DNA of 44,788 nt from Clostridia bacterium (GCA_017461475.1 JAFTXX010000035.1:1-44788), one strand, 5' to 3'; positions 35,983-44,788 are shown, numbered from the stretch's first letter. The notes: generated from the letters alone by a model not told the origin. Numbers and translations: made by a program.

Positions 35983-36269
35983 TCTTCCTCCGTTTGTTTA
36001 ATATATATCTCGTATCCGTACTTTTTTAAATCATTAGGCACACACCCGTCACAAAGCAACACAGGCGCGCGTTCGAGAAAAGTGTGCGTTGCGATGTATT
36101 GCTCTGCGGTTACAATCGCATCATTTTGCAACTGCTCATTGCTTTTTACACGTACCGCCGCGGCAACGCGGTTTTTACGGGAAAACAACATCGAAATCTC
36201 TCTTAAAAGCGCATATGCACCGTAAACGGCAAATACACACAAAATTATTATAACAATATCATTATACAC
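35979..36269 (-). CDS. small single-pass membrane protein, unknown
   Basis: 96 residues starting from the GTG at 36269, chosen for AGGGGTGAT 6 nt upstream. A hydrophobic helix at 1-23 (YNDIVIIILCVFAVYGAYALL) is followed by a basic cytoplasmic tail with FSRKNRVAAAVRV, LLCDGCVPNDLKKYGYEIYI and an acidic end. No family recognised. It overlaps recD2 by 4 nt (ATGA), so the two are translationally coupled. Its ribosome-binding site lies in the 3' arm of a long hairpin (36277-36314) after metK. The ATG at 36302 in the same frame lies in that hairpin's loop and has no ribosome-binding site. Confidence 0.7.
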   Translation of the reverse strand: MYNDIVIIILCVFAVYGAYALLREISMLFSRKNRVAAAVRVKSNEQLQNDAIVTAEQYIATHTFLERAPVLLCDGCVPNDLKKYGYEIYIKQTEEE

Positions 36270-36276
36270 GAAAATC

Positions 36277-36314
36277 ACCCCTGATACAATATATGAAAAC
36301 ATTGTATCAGGGGT
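36277..36314 (-). terminator. metK terminator and/or translation-control hairpin
   Basis: Perfect 14-bp inverted repeat ACCCCTGATACAAT / ATTGTATCAGGGGT with a 10-nt loop, starting 10 nt after the metK stop. It is followed by GATTTTC, a poor U-tract, so termination may be partial. The 3' arm holds the AGGGG part of the ribosome-binding site of the next gene, so folding would hide it. Confidence 0.6.
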
Positions 36315-36324
36315 AAATTTAAAT

Positions 36325-37506
36325 TTATTTTACTGCAGCCTTGAGCGCATCAACGATATCGGTCTTTTCCCACGGAATGTCAAGGTCTTCTCTGCCCATA
36401 TGTCCGTATGCAGCAACCTGCTTGTAGATAGGACGGCGAAGGTCGAATCTCTTGATTATAGCAGCAGGACGAAGGTCAACCAGCGCGTTAACCGCATCCG
36501 AAATCTTTTCATCGGAAACAACGCCTGTACCAAAGGTATCAACCATTACAGATACGGGAGTTGCAACGCCGATTGCGTATGCAATCTGAACTTCGCACTT
36601 TTTGGCAAGGCCTGCGGCAACAATGTTCTTTGCGATATATCTTGCGGCGTAAGATGCACTGCGGTCAACCTTAGTAGGGTCCTTACCGCTGAATGCTCCG
36701 CCGCCGTGACGGGAGTAACCGCCGTATGTATCAACGATTATCTTTCTGCCGGTAAGACCTGTGTCACCCATAGGTCCGCCTACTACAAAGCGTCCGGTGG
36801 GGTTAACGAAAATCTTGGTATCATCGTCAATCATGTCAGCCGGAATAATAGGCTTGATAACTTTGTCAATAACATCTGCACGAATCTGCTCAAGTGCAAT
36901 ATCAGCGCTATGCTGAGAAGAAACAACAACCGCGTCAACTCTTGCAGGCTTGCCGTCAATATACTCAACAGTTACCTGTGTTTTACCGTCGGCACGGAGA
37001 TATCCAAGAGTGCCGTTCTTTCTTACCTCAGTAAGACGAAGTGCAAGTTTGTGAGAAAGCGAGATGGGGAGCGGCATAAGTTCCTTGGTTTCATCGCATG
37101 CAAAACCGAACATAAGGCCCTGGTCGCCCGCACCTGTGTCAAGTCCGTCGCTCTGCTCGCCTGCCTTTGCCTCTGCGCACTTATCTACGCCGAGCGCGAT
37201 ATCGGGAGACTGCTTGTGAAGCGAACTTACAACCGCACAGGTATTGCAGTCAAAACCGTATTCTGCGTTATCGTAACCAATCTCACGAACAGTTTCACGG
37301 GCAATTTCGGCAACGTCAACGGTTGCGTTGGTAGTAACCTCGCCCATAATCATTATGATACCCGTAGTTGCAAAAGTTTCGCAAGCAACGCGGGAATTGG
37401 GGTCTTGTGCAAGCATTGCGTCAAGAACCGCGTCCGAAATTTTGTCACAAATTTTATCGGGATGTCCCTCTGTGACAGACTCAGATGTAAAAAGATATTT
37501 ACTCAT
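36325..37506 (-). CDS. metK: S-adenosylmethionine synthetase
   Basis: Makes S-adenosylmethionine from methionine and ATP. The 393 residues start [29 protein letters not shown] and include [30 protein letters not shown] and [28 protein letters not shown] start at the ATG at 37506 (GAGGAGGT 8 nt upstream); longer readings to 37566 lie in the riboswitch region. It is controlled by a SAM-I riboswitch and terminator upstream, a classic feedback loop. Confidence 0.98.
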   Translation of the reverse strand: MSKYLFTSESVTEGHPDKICDKISDAVLDAMLAQDPNSRVACETFATTGIIMIMGEVTTNATVDVAEIARETVREIGYDNAEYGFDCNTCAVVSSLHKQSPDIALGVDKCAEAKAGEQSDGLDTGAGDQGLMFGFACDETKELMPLPISLSHKLALRLTEVRKNGTLGYLRADGKTQVTVEYIDGKPARVDAVVVSSQHSADIALEQIRADVIDKVIKPIIPADMIDDDTKIFVNPTGRFVVGGPMGDTGLTGRKIIVDTYGGYSRHGGGAFSGKDPTKVDRSASYAARYIAKNIVAAGLAKKCEVQIAYAIGVATPVSVMVDTFGTGVVSDEKISDAVNALVDLRPAAIIKRFDLRRPIYKQVAAYGHMGREDLDIPWEKTDIVDALKAAVK

Positions 37507-37533
37507 TTGTACCTCCTCGGTAGCAGAAAGAAA

Positions 37534-37556
37534 CGCCCTCGGAAATCCCGAGGGCG
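37534..37556 (-). terminator. SAM-I riboswitch expression-platform terminator
   Basis: 9-bp stem CGCCCTCGG / CCGAGGGCG with a 5-nt loop on the minus strand, followed by TTTCTTTC. It lies between the aptamer and the metK ribosome-binding site, as expected for transcriptional attenuation. Confidence 0.85.
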
Positions 37557-37561
37557 AAAAT

Positions 37562-37641
37562 CTCATCTCTCAGGATTTGGCACCTTACAATTGTAGGTTG
37601 CCGGGCTTCACAGGGCCAGTCCCTCCGCCACTCTTGATAAG
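37562..37641 (-). ncRNA. SAM-I (S-box) riboswitch aptamer
   Basis: Minus strand from CTTATCAAGAG through GGAGGGACTGGCCC, GAAGCCCGGCAACC and AAGGTGCCAAATCC to GATGAG. P1 pairs CTTATC (37636-37641) with GATGAG (37562-37567). The core sequences match the S-box consensus. Binding of SAM is known to shut off metK in this class. Confidence 0.97.
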
Positions 37642-37664
37642 AAAATTATTAATTTAACGTGTAT

Positions 37665-37693
37665 ATTCTAACACATAAAAACAGCATATGCAA
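37665..37693 (-). promoter_or_regulatory. metK operon promoter
   Basis: Minus strand TTGCAT (37688-37693), 17-nt spacer, TAGAAT (37665-37670) preceded by an extended TGT; transcription would start about 20 nt before the S-box P1. It shares the block TGTGTTAGAATA with the mreB promoter. Confidence 0.65.
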
Positions 37694-37704
37694 TACTTTT
37701 CTGA

Positions 37705-39366
37705 TTATTCTTCAAAAAATCTTCCGCATCCGTTTTCTTCGACAACGGTTCCGTATTTTTCACCGTTTTTATAATACAAAAAATATGTGTTTTCGGCAAT
37801 CTGCTCCACTGTTAAGCGCTCGATAGTATTGTCTTCATAATCGTACACATACACAGCATCCATTGAAGCAATATTCTTTGTTGAATAGTTCCACTGTTTA
37901 TAAATAGGATCAGTTTTGAGCGAAATCGGCACATAAGTGATACCCTCAAACGGATTGTCATTATAGCACTGTACCGCACCTGTCAGTGCCCATTCGGACT
38001 CAGTAACGCCGTGAATATGCTCATGATAATAACTGTTAAGTTCGCTCACATATTTTGCGTCAACATTGAAAATTGCGACCTTGCTTTTATCCGGAAATTC
38101 TTGTTTAATTTCCGAAGTAACCGTGGAAATCGCACTTACGACTTTCGTATCCGCTTCGGTAGTCGAGCGGTAATCCGCAATCTCCGAAACCGAGCAAATG
38201 CAAAATATCAAAGCAACAAACGAACTGAATACTGCAACGCCGTGTTTCTTATTTTTTGTAAGCAATCGCACAACTACATCACAAACAAGCGCTATTCCGA
38301 CAAAACTCGGAACCGTACCGCGGAAGGAAAACCACGGATTCTCAATTATAAAAAACGGTGCAAGCGGTGCAAGTATCAAAAGTACACCGATACCCAGCGG
38401 CAAAAGCATTTTACCTCTGCCGTTATTTTTGTACTGAGAAATAATTGTATACCCGAAAAATACGCACGCCGCAATAATAACAACACAATAGAACCATGCG
38501 CCATCGCTAACAATACGCATTACACCGCGGATAAATCCATAAACCAAGGTGTAATAACCTCCGCCGAGGAACGCCGACTTAAACTGCGAAAGCAGGTCAG
38601 GTAAAAACGTATCATAATAATACGCGGATGTAGGCCACATTATATTGGTTCTGCTTGAATATAAGACGCTGTCAGACTGTATGCTTGTTACAAGAAAATA
38701 CAAAATTGCGCAGCCGAAACAACCAAAAGAAAGTAACCACCGTGTATTGCTTTTTTTGCAGTAAAGAATGGCAAGGATAACATTCAATGCGCATGAAAGC
38801 ACAGCTGTCTGTTCATAGAAACAAAAAGTAAAGAATTGAAATAATAACGTCAAAAGTATATCCTTATTCTTCCCTTTTTCCAAAAACTTTACAAACAGAG
38901 ATGCTGATAAAGACGCAAAAAAGATACCCGGAATTATACGGGTTGATGCGCTCATCCAATATGTACCTTCTATGCCAAGAGGGAGAATCGCAAAAATTAC
39001 GATAAAGAACTTTGAAGTGCCGAAAAGTTTTTCAAAAATTTTGTGAAACTCTATTGCAGAAAGAGCATATAGTGCACTGAGTAAAAGTACACCTACAATA
39101 GCACAAGGCCATAACCATGACCAAAGCGTGATATCGAGAATTCCGGCAAGCGGACGCGCTGCAAGCAGACCAAGTCGCTCTAAAAGATAAAAAAACGAAC
39201 CTTGCGGCGCATAATTATGGTGCTGAATATAGTCATCAAGCTGCGGAAAATATTCAAATCCGAAATAAAGAAAACGAACTGCGACAAGCAAAAAAACAGC
39301 AAGAAAAGAGGCGAAATATTCGCCTCTTTTCGGCTTATTTAAACCACGGTAAAATTCGTGAAGCAC
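37705..39366 (-). CDS. GT-C-like polytopic membrane glycosyltransferase, substrate unknown
   Basis: 553 residues with about 11-12 membrane helices and a C-terminal extracytoplasmic domain of about 130 residues. An Asp-pair motif (FPQLDDYIQHHNY) follows the first helix, as in the catalytic loop of GT-C glycosyltransferases such as GtrII-type or mannosyltransferase families. Function is inferred from topology and this DD loop only. The GTG start has GAGGTC upstream. It follows the COG2426 gene by 15 nt. Confidence 0.65.
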   Translation of the reverse strand: MLHEFYRGLNKPKRGEYFASFLAVFLLVAVRFLYFGFEYFPQLDDYIQHHNYAPQGSFFYLLERLGLLAARPLAGILDITLWSWLWPCAIVGVLLLSALYALSAIEFHKIFEKLFGTSKFFIVIFAILPLGIEGTYWMSASTRIIPGIFFASLSASLFVKFLEKGKNKDILLTLLFQFFTFCFYEQTAVLSCALNVILAILYCKKSNTRWLLSFGCFGCAILYFLVTSIQSDSVLYSSRTNIMWPTSAYYYDTFLPDLLSQFKSAFLGGGYYTLVYGFIRGVMRIVSDGAWFYCVVIIAACVFFGYTIISQYKNNGRGKMLLPLGIGVLLILAPLAPFFIIENPWFSFRGTVPSFVGIALVCDVVVRLLTKNKKHGVAVFSSFVALIFCICSVSEIADYRSTTEADTKVVSAISTVTSEIKQEFPDKSKVAIFNVDAKYVSELNSYYHEHIHGVTESEWALTGAVQCYNDNPFEGITYVPISLKTDPIYKQWNYSTKNIASMDAVYVYDYEDNTIERLTVEQIAENTYFLYYKNGEKYGTVVEENGCGRFFEE

Positions 39367-39381
39367 GACACTGACCTCGAT

Positions 39382-39879
39382 TTATATAATTTTTAATATT
39401 CCAAAAGTAAGCAAACTCACAATAAGTCCCGCGGCAAGCACACCTGCAAATATAAACGGCAATGCTTTTTTCATACGCATATCCAAAAGTGCCGCTATAA
39501 GCGCTCCTGTCCACGCACCGGTTCCGGGAAGCGGTATTGCCACGAACAAAAATAGCCCCCACGTTGCATACTTTGTTACTTCGCCCGAATGTTTAGCGGC
39601 TTTTCGTTCTACCCACAGCGCAATTTTGTCAAGATATTTAATACCTTTCATCCATCCCAGCACCGCACGTACAAACAGCAAAATAATCGGCACAGGAAGC
39701 ATATTTCCAATGACACTTATTATATAGCACTGCCAAAACCCAAGTCCCATCCCCTGCCCTATCGGTATAGCTCCGCGAAGCTCAATAACGGGGATCATGG
39801 ATATAATGAACGTGCAAAGCTCTGCACCAACGGTCTCGTAAAGAAATTCACTTATATTATTAGCGAAAGTATCAAACAT
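39382..39879 (-). CDS. COG2426 'small multidrug export' family membrane protein
   Basis: 165 residues, four to five membrane helices. Family pattern: IPVIELRGAIPIGQGMGLG, MLPVPIILLF, and LFLFVAIPLPGTGAWTGAL. The family name is historical; its transport role is weakly supported. ATG with AGGTGAAA 5 nt upstream; it starts the pair with the GT-C-like gene. Confidence 0.88.
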   Translation of the reverse strand: MFDTFANNISEFLYETVGAELCTFIISMIPVIELRGAIPIGQGMGLGFWQCYIISVIGNMLPVPIILLFVRAVLGWMKGIKYLDKIALWVERKAAKHSGEVTKYATWGLFLFVAIPLPGTGAWTGALIAALLDMRMKKALPFIFAGVLAAGLIVSLLTFGILKII

Positions 39880-39911
39880 TTTTTCACCTAAACATACATA
39901 TTATCGTAATC

Positions 39912-39940
39912 ATTATACTACGCTTGTATATTAAAATCAA
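39912..39940 (-). promoter_or_regulatory. promoter of the COG2426 / GT-C-like pair
   Basis: Minus strand TTGATT (39935-39940), 17-nt spacer, TATAAT (39912-39917). The -35 overlaps the ribU stop codon. No ribU terminator is visible. Confidence 0.75.
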
Positions 39941-40608
39941 GATTCTATTACAAATGCTCCGCCAAGTTTTACAAAAATAAACGCAAGCGAAAGTGCCACT
40001 ATTATTATTGCAATAACAGCCACAATAAATGTATTTTTATTCAACTTTGTAGTTGTATCCGTTCTGCCTGCATACCCTGTTCTTTTCAAGGCCAAAGACA
40101 CATGCTTATAAAGTAGCATTACAAGAGCGGAATTCAAAATACCTTTAACAAGATTAAAAGGCAAAAACAGCGGAACTATCAAATCCTTTACGGTTTGAAT
40201 ACTTACTCCCATGTAATATGGTGTAAAAATCAAATTTGCTACAACCATGACCGCGGTCATGCCAAGCGAAGCGCAAGCCAATGCAATAACTGCACCACAT
40301 AGGCTTTTTTTGTTTTTATATATTAACGAAGCAACTGCTGAAAAAGCAGCGGATCCGAAAAAATTCATAATCATACCATAAAATCCGGTGGTGCTTCCAA
40401 AAAGCATTTCAAGTATCGAAACAACAGCAGAAATCAACACTCCTGAAAGCGGACCGAAATAAAGCGCGGCTATTGTGATAAACGCATCTTTAATATCCAG
40501 AGACAAAAAATTTACTTTTATCGAAGGCAAGATTCCGAATATATATGCAACTGCAGTGAATAAAGCAATCGCAACAAGTTTAAATGTTCTATCATTTCTT
40601 TTGGTCAT
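39937..40608 (-). CDS. ribU: riboflavin ECF transporter S component RibU
   Basis: Membrane substrate-binding subunit that imports riboflavin with the shared ECF energy module (EcfA, EcfA', EcfT, not in this window). The 223 residues have about six helices, with SLDIKDAFITIAALYFGPLSGVLISAVVSILEMLFG typical of RibU. The FMN riboswitch upstream (40685-40792) makes the substrate assignment strong. GGAGG lies 7 nt before the ATG. Confidence 0.93.
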   Translation of the reverse strand: MTKRNDRTFKLVAIALFTAVAYIFGILPSIKVNFLSLDIKDAFITIAALYFGPLSGVLISAVVSILEMLFGSTTGFYGMIMNFFGSAAFSAVASLIYKNKKSLCGAVIALACASLGMTAVMVVANLIFTPYYMGVSIQTVKDLIVPLFLPFNLVKGILNSALVMLLYKHVSLALKRTGYAGRTDTTTKLNKNTFIVAVIAIIIVALSLAFIFVKLGGAFVIES

Positions 40609-40631
40609 AATTATCCTCCTAAAAATCGGAG

Positions 40632-40660
40632 AAAAAATAAAAATCCCCTTATACAGGGGA
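40632..40660 (-). terminator. FMN riboswitch terminator before ribU
   Basis: Minus strand TCCCCT / AGGGGA stem with a GTATA loop, followed by TTTTTATTTTTT. It sits between the FMN aptamer and the ribU ribosome-binding site. Confidence 0.88.
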
Positions 40661-40684
40661 ATACAGCTACAGCTATAGTGCTTT

Positions 40685-40792
40685 ATCTTTTCTCATCCAG
40701 ACTTTACTGTCGGTGCAGGAGTTACACCTGCTCGGCACTTTCGTGTTCGCGGACTATACCGCCGGTATGGAATTTCACCATTCCCCAAAGAT
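40685..40792 (-). ncRNA. FMN riboswitch (RFN element)
   Basis: Minus strand ATCTTTGGGG...GGTGAAATTCC...ACCGGCGGT...AGTCCGCGA...AGCAGGTGTAACTCC...ACCGACAGTAAAGTCTGGATG...AAAGAT. P1 closes ATCTTT with AAAGAT. All conserved RFN blocks are present. It represses ribU when FMN is plentiful. Confidence 0.98.
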
Positions 40793-40816
40793 ATTTTATT
40801 AATAATATATTCAAAA

Positions 40817-40840
40817 CGGAGAGAGTCGAAACTCTCTCCG
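40817..40840 (-). terminator. tuf terminator
   Basis: 10-bp stem CGGAGAGAGT / ACTCTCTCCG with a TTCG tetraloop on the minus strand, followed by TTTTG. It ends the str operon 20 nt after the tuf stop. Confidence 0.9.
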
Positions 40841-40860
40841 CATGAACATAAGTCTAAAAA

Positions 40861-42063
40861 TTAGCCTTTGATTTCGGTAACAACGCCCGAACCAACAGTT
40901 CTACCACCCTCACGGATAGCGAAACGAAGACCCTCTTCGATAGCGATAGGAGTGATAAGTTCAACATCCATGTTTACGTTATCGCCGGGACGGCACATGT
41001 CAGTGCCTTCGGGAAGCTTGATAGTACCGGTAACGTCAGTAGTTCTGAAGTAGAACTGAGGACGGTAACCAGTGAAGAAAGGCTTTTGACGGCCACCCTC
41101 TTTTTCGGTAAGTACATAAACCTGACCGATGAATTCAGTGTGAGGGTTGATGGTGCCGGGCTTGCAGAGAACCTGACCACGCTCGATCTCGTTCTTCTGA
41201 ACACCACGGAGAAGTGCACCGATGTTGTCACCAGCCTGAGCTTCGTCCATGAGCTTATGGAACATCTCGATACCGGTAATAACGGTCTTCTTTCTCTCAT
41301 CGGTGAGACCGATGATTTCAACTTCCTCAGACATGTGGAGAGTACCTCTCTCTACACGACCGGTAGCAACAGTACCACGGCCAGAGATAGAGAATACGTC
41401 CTCGACAGGCATAAGGAAGGGCTTATCTGCCATACGGTCAGGAGTAGGAATGTAGCTGTCTACAGCATCCATAAGCTCCTTGATAGGTGCGTATACTGCA
41501 TCATTTGCATCAGTAGAAGCAGAGGTAAGAGCCTCACGAGCAGAACCACGGATAATCGGAATATCGTCACCGGGGAACTCGTACTGAGAAAGGAGATCAC
41601 GGATTTCCATTTCTACGAGGTCAAGAAGTTCAGCATCGTCAACGATGTCGCACTTGTTCATGAATACAACGATTGCAGGAACGCCTACCTGACGAGCAAG
41701 AAGAACGTGCTCGCGGGTCTGCTGAAGAGGTCCGTCAGTACCTGCAACAACAAGGATAGCGCCGTCCATCTGAGCTGCACCGGTGATCATGTTCTTTACA
41801 TAGTCAGCGTGGCCGGGGCAGTCAACGTGAGCGTAGTGACGGTTTGCAGTCTCATACTCAACGTGACGGGTATTGATCGTGATACCTCTTGCTCTCTCTT
41901 CGGGAGCGTTGTCGATCTGGTCGTAAGCCATGAACTCTGCGCCGTTACCAAGAGAAAGGTACTTGGTGATAGCAGCGGTAAGAGTGGTCTTACCGTGGTC
42001 AACGTGACCTACGGTACCGATATTAACATGGGGTTTAGTTCTTTCAAACTTCTGCTTTGCCAT
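40861..42063 (-). CDS. tuf: elongation factor Tu
   Basis: GTPase that delivers aminoacyl-tRNA to the ribosome. The 400 residues begin [33 protein letters not shown], with [21 protein letters not shown] and the domain 2/3 regions intact. AGGAGG lies 11 nt before the ATG. Follows fusA as in a normal str operon, with a possible internal promoter between. Confidence 0.99.
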   Translation of the reverse strand: MAKQKFERTKPHVNIGTVGHVDHGKTTLTAAITKYLSLGNGAEFMAYDQIDNAPEERARGITINTRHVEYETANRHYAHVDCPGHADYVKNMITGAAQMDGAILVVAGTDGPLQQTREHVLLARQVGVPAIVVFMNKCDIVDDAELLDLVEMEIRDLLSQYEFPGDDIPIIRGSAREALTSASTDANDAVYAPIKELMDAVDSYIPTPDRMADKPFLMPVEDVFSISGRGTVATGRVERGTLHMSEEVEIIGLTDERKKTVITGIEMFHKLMDEAQAGDNIGALLRGVQKNEIERGQVLCKPGTINPHTEFIGQVYVLTEKEGGRQKPFFTGYRPQFYFRTTDVTGTIKLPEGTDMCRPGDNVNMDVELITPIAIEEGLRFAIREGGRTVGSGVVTEIKG

Positions 42064-42108
42064 TTTTAATATCCTCCTAAAATATAAAAATTTATTTTTG
42101 TTTTTGAT

Positions 42109-42138
42109 TTTATAAATCGGCTATACCGAAATATTCAA
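42109..42138 (-). promoter_or_regulatory. possible tuf internal promoter
   Basis: Minus strand TTGAAT (42133-42138), 18-nt spacer, TATAAA (42109-42114), in the 76-nt gap between fusA and tuf. It could allow extra tuf transcription. Confidence 0.4.
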
Positions 42139-42139
42139 A

Positions 42140-44221
42140 TTAGTCTTTTTTGCCTCTAGCCTTGATAATCTCTTCCTGGATGTTCTTAGGAACTTCAGCA
42201 AAGTGTGAAGGCTCCATGGTGTAAACACCGCGTCCCTGAGTTCTGGAACGAAGGTCGGTTGCGTAACCGAACATCTCAGACAGAGGAACGAAAGCAAATA
42301 CTTCCTGAACGCCGTTTGCCTGCTCCATAGACTGAATCTGACCACGACGGGAGTTAATACCGCCCATAACGTCGCCGAGATAATCATCGGGAGTAGAAAC
42401 AACAACCTTCATGATAGGCTCTGTGAGTACGGGGTCAGCAAGTTTCATAGCTTCCTTGAATGCCATAGAACCGGCAATCTTGAACGCCATTTCAGACGAG
42501 TCGACTTCGTGATAAGAACCATCGTAAAGTGTAACCTTAACGTCAACTACGTTGTAGCCTGCAAGTACGCCCATCTGCATTGCGCCCTGGATACCTGCAT
42601 CTACTGCGGGGATATATTCCTTAGGAATAGAACCGCCGGTTACTGCGTTAACGAACTCATAACCCTTACCGGGCTCATTGGGCTCGATAATAATCTTAAC
42701 ATGACCGTACTGACCGCTACCGCCGGACTGTCTCTTATACTTAGTCTCGTGGTCCACCTTCTTGCGGATGGTTTCCTTGTAAGCAACCTGAGGATTACCT
42801 ACATTTGCTTCAACCTTAAACTCACGGAGAAGTCTGTCTACGATAATTTCGAGGTGAAGCTCACCCATACCTGCGATAATGGTTTGACCGGTTTCATCAT
42901 CGGTATAAGTTCTGAAAGTCGGGTCTTCTTCTGCAAGCTTTGCAAGAGCGATACCCATCTTTTCCTGACCTGCTTTGGTCTTGGGTTCGATAGCGACACG
43001 AATAACAGGTTCCGGGAACTCCATAGACTCAAGAATGATCTTGTTCTTTTCGTCGCAGAAAGTATCACCGGTAGTTGTGTTCTTAACGCCTACAACAGCT
43101 GCGATATCACCAGAATAGCATACATCAATGTCCTTACGGTCATTAGCATGCATCTGAAGAATACGGCCGAAACGTTCACGAGCACCCTTGGAAGAGTTGT
43201 AAACAGCACTGCCGGCTTCAATCATACCCGAGTAAACTCTGAAGAAGCAAAGCTTACCAACAAAGGGGTCGGTCATAATCTTGAATGCAAGCGCAGAGAA
43301 AGGTGCGCTGTCGTCTGCTGGTCTCTCGTCTTCCTCATCAGTATCGGGGTTTACACCCTTGATAGCGGGAATATCGAGAGGAGAAGGCATATAGTCGATA
43401 ATTGCGTCAAGCAATTTCTGTACACCTTTGTTCTTATAAGAAGTACCGCAGCAAACGGGAACCATCTGGTTTGCGATAGTTGCCTTACGAATAGCAACCT
43501 TGAGTTCATCAACGGTAATTTCCTCATCGTTGAAGAACTTGTCCATGAGTGCGTCGTCAGTCGAAGCAACGCTCTCAACAAGGTTTGCACGATATTCGTT
43601 TGCGAGGTCTACCATGTCCTCCGGAATAGGCTCAACGCGCATATCCTTACCGAGGTCATCGTAGTAAACATCGGCTTCCATGTTGAGAAGGTCGATGATA
43701 CCTCTGAAGTTGGATTCTTTACCGATAGGAAGCTGAATCGGAACGGGGTTAGTGTGAAGTCTATCCTTCATCATCTGAACAACGCGGTAGAAATCAGCAC
43801 CGGTAATATCCATCTTATTAATATAAGCCATACGGGGAACCTGATACTTATCAGCCTGTCTCCATACGGTTTCCGACTGGGGTTCAACGCCGCCCTTTGC
43901 ACAAAGAACTGTTACAGAGCCGTCGAGTACGCGAAGCGAACGCTCAACTTCTACTGTAAAGTCAACGTGGCCAGGGGTGTCGATGATATTGATTCTGTTA
44001 TTTTTCCAGAAACAAGTGGTAGCAGCAGACGTAATTGTAATGCCGCGTTCCTGCTCCTGCTCCATCCAGTCCATCGTAGCTGCACCTTCGTGAGTCTCAC
44101 CAATCTTGTGAGTCTTACCGGTGTAGAACAGAATACGTTCGGTGGTGGTGGTTTTACCGGCATCGATGTGAGCCATGATGCCGATGTTGCGAGTCCGCTC
44201 AAGCGGGTATTCTCTTGGCAT
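42140..44221 (-). CDS. fusA: elongation factor G
   Basis: Translocase GTPase. The 693 residues have [46 protein letters not shown], and the domain IV/V sequence [11 protein letters not shown]; normal length. AAAGGAGAC lies about 9 nt upstream of the ATG; 23 nt after rpsG. Confidence 0.99.
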   Translation of the reverse strand: MPREYPLERTRNIGIMAHIDAGKTTTTERILFYTGKTHKIGETHEGAATMDWMEQEQERGITITSAATTCFWKNNRINIIDTPGHVDFTVEVERSLRVLDGSVTVLCAKGGVEPQSETVWRQADKYQVPRMAYINKMDITGADFYRVVQMMKDRLHTNPVPIQLPIGKESNFRGIIDLLNMEADVYYDDLGKDMRVEPIPEDMVDLANEYRANLVESVASTDDALMDKFFNDEEITVDELKVAIRKATIANQMVPVCCGTSYKNKGVQKLLDAIIDYMPSPLDIPAIKGVNPDTDEEDERPADDSAPFSALAFKIMTDPFVGKLCFFRVYSGMIEAGSAVYNSSKGARERFGRILQMHANDRKDIDVCYSGDIAAVVGVKNTTTGDTFCDEKNKIILESMEFPEPVIRVAIEPKTKAGQEKMGIALAKLAEEDPTFRTYTDDETGQTIIAGMGELHLEIIVDRLLREFKVEANVGNPQVAYKETIRKKVDHETKYKRQSGGSGQYGHVKIIIEPNEPGKGYEFVNAVTGGSIPKEYIPAVDAGIQGAMQMGVLAGYNVVDVKVTLYDGSYHEVDSSEMAFKIAGSMAFKEAMKLADPVLTEPIMKVVVSTPDDYLGDVMGGINSRRGQIQSMEQANGVQEVFAFVPLSEMFGYATDLRSRTQGRGVYTMEPSHFAEVPKNIQEEIIKARGKKD

Positions 44222-44244
44222 TGTTTGTCTCCTTTAAATGCGGC

Positions 44245-44715
44245 TTAATATCTGTAGTGAGCAAAAGCCTTGTTAGCTTCTGCCATCTTGTGAGTATCTT
44301 CCTTCTTCTTGAATGCTCCGCCGGCGCTGTTCTTAGCGTCGAGAATCTCAGCCGCGAGTCTTTCAGCCATGGTCTTTTCACTACGGCTTCTGGAATAAGC
44401 GGTGATCCAACGAAGTCCAAGAGTCTGTCTTCTCTCAGCTCTTACTTCCATAGGAACCTGGTAGGTAGAACCGCCGACACGGCGAGCCTTAACCTCAAGT
44501 ACAGGCATTACGTTTTCAAGAGCTGCGGTAAATACATCGAGAGCATTTTCGTTTGCCTTCTCGGATACGATTGCAAATGCATCGTACACGATTTTCTGTG
44601 CAACACCCTTCTTACCATCAAGCATGATATTGTTGATAAGCTTTGTTACAAGCTTAGAGTTGTACACGGGATCCGGCAATACATCTCTCTTGGAAATTTG
44701 ACCTCTTCTAGGCAC
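44245..44715 (-). CDS. rpsG: 30S ribosomal protein S7
   Basis: Primary 16S rRNA-binding protein of the 30S head. I start at the GTG at 44715 ([23 protein letters not shown]), which gives 156 residues, the standard length, and matches the usual PRR opening. A GTG at 44733 in frame would add six residues but overrides the GGAGGGAAGG ribosome-binding site. rpsL would be expected upstream but lies beyond the window edge; 44716-44788 is only non-coding leader. Confidence 0.97.
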   Translation of the reverse strand: MPRRGQISKRDVLPDPVYNSKLVTKLINNIMLDGKKGVAQKIVYDAFAIVSEKANENALDVFTAALENVMPVLEVKARRVGGSTYQVPMEVRAERRQTLGLRWITAYSRSRSEKTMAERLAAEILDAKNSAGGAFKKKEDTHKMAEANKAFAHYRY

Positions 44716-44788
44716 TTTCCTTCCCTCCTTCACAAAAAATGAATCTCATAGGTACTCGAATCTGATAATCCGTAAGCGCTCGTCCAAG

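Noticed and set aside
36400-37596. 398-residue open frame on the plus strand
   Set aside because: Antisense to metK and the SAM-I riboswitch; no ribosome-binding site and no domain.
40793-40816. Dedicated ribU promoter
   Set aside because: A TATTAT-like -10 exists on the minus strand, but no acceptable -35 lies 16-18 nt upstream, because that region is the tuf terminator stem.
41086-42069. 327-residue open frame on the plus strand
   Set aside because: Antisense to tuf, whose identity is certain.
42509-44248. 579-residue open frame on the plus strand
   Set aside because: Fully antisense to fusA. Its protein has no recognisable domain and its frame follows the fusA codon pattern; EF-G is beyond doubt.
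44716-44788. 3' end of rpsL
   Set aside because: The final 73 nt show no S12 C-terminal sequence in any minus-strand frame; only the rpsG leader is seen.
1-44788. Mobile elements, CRISPR arrays, tRNA or rRNA genes
   Set aside because: No transposase, integrase, phage gene, regularly spaced repeat, or tRNA-like cloverleaf was seen by eye; a tRNAscan and CRISPR search would be decisive.

Overview
The window looks like a chromosomal core region of a spore-forming, probably Gram-positive Clostridia-type bacterium (Oscillospirales/Ruminococcaceae-like is my inference). The support is a Spo0A orthologue, a GerW/YtfJ sporulation protein, Firmicutes-type gene orders (smc-ftsY, scpA-scpB, dprA-topA-trmFO, infC-rpmI-rplT, lon-ysxC), strong AGGAGG ribosome-binding sites, and classical SAM-I and FMN riboswitches. 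I see no prophage, insertion sequence, CRISPR array, rRNA or tRNA. Coding density is very high and the longest gene-free stretch is 345 nt (19621-19965).

Layout, left to right. (1) 1-10824, minus strand: rpsU (cut by the window edge, own promoter), then one long operon read from a promoter at 10796-10824: smc, ftsY, rdgB, yhbY, yqeK, an LCP-family cell-wall ligase, rsfS, leuS. (2) 10851-18392, minus: trmH-like methylase, dprA, topA, trmFO, plsX, rnc, closed by a terminator. (3) 18417-19792, minus: infC (ATT start, structured leader), rpmI, rplT with terminator. (4) 19874-28622, plus: lon, ysxC, M50 peptidase, scpA, scpB, DUF2953/YtfI-like gene, ytfJ, D-Ala-D-Ala carboxypeptidase, rluB-type pseudouridine synthase, GNAT-like protein, terminator. 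(5) 28681-29580, plus: spo0A alone with its own promoter. (6) 29586-33036, minus: MATE transporter plus ComEC-like metallo-beta-lactamase lipoprotein, then a lone mreB with its own promoter and terminator. (7) 33033-37693, minus: SAM-I riboswitch, metK, a small membrane protein, recD2, comFC. (8) 37705-39940, minus: a COG2426 small export-family protein and a large GT-C-like membrane protein. (9) 39937-40792, minus: FMN riboswitch and riboflavin transporter ribU. (10) 40817-44715, minus: rpsG, fusA, tuf.

Most genes serve translation, chromosome segregation (Smc with ScpA and ScpB encoded in two separate operons of the same window), DNA topology and repair, envelope growth and sporulation. No obvious new multi-gene system is present. 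The most unusual signals are in RNA. lon and topA both show a Shine-Dalgarno sequence separated from the start codon by a hairpin that leaves a 10-nt effective spacing. A perfect 14-bp hairpin after metK contains the ribosome-binding site of the next gene. A match to the Spo0A box lies in the terminator loop upstream of spo0A.
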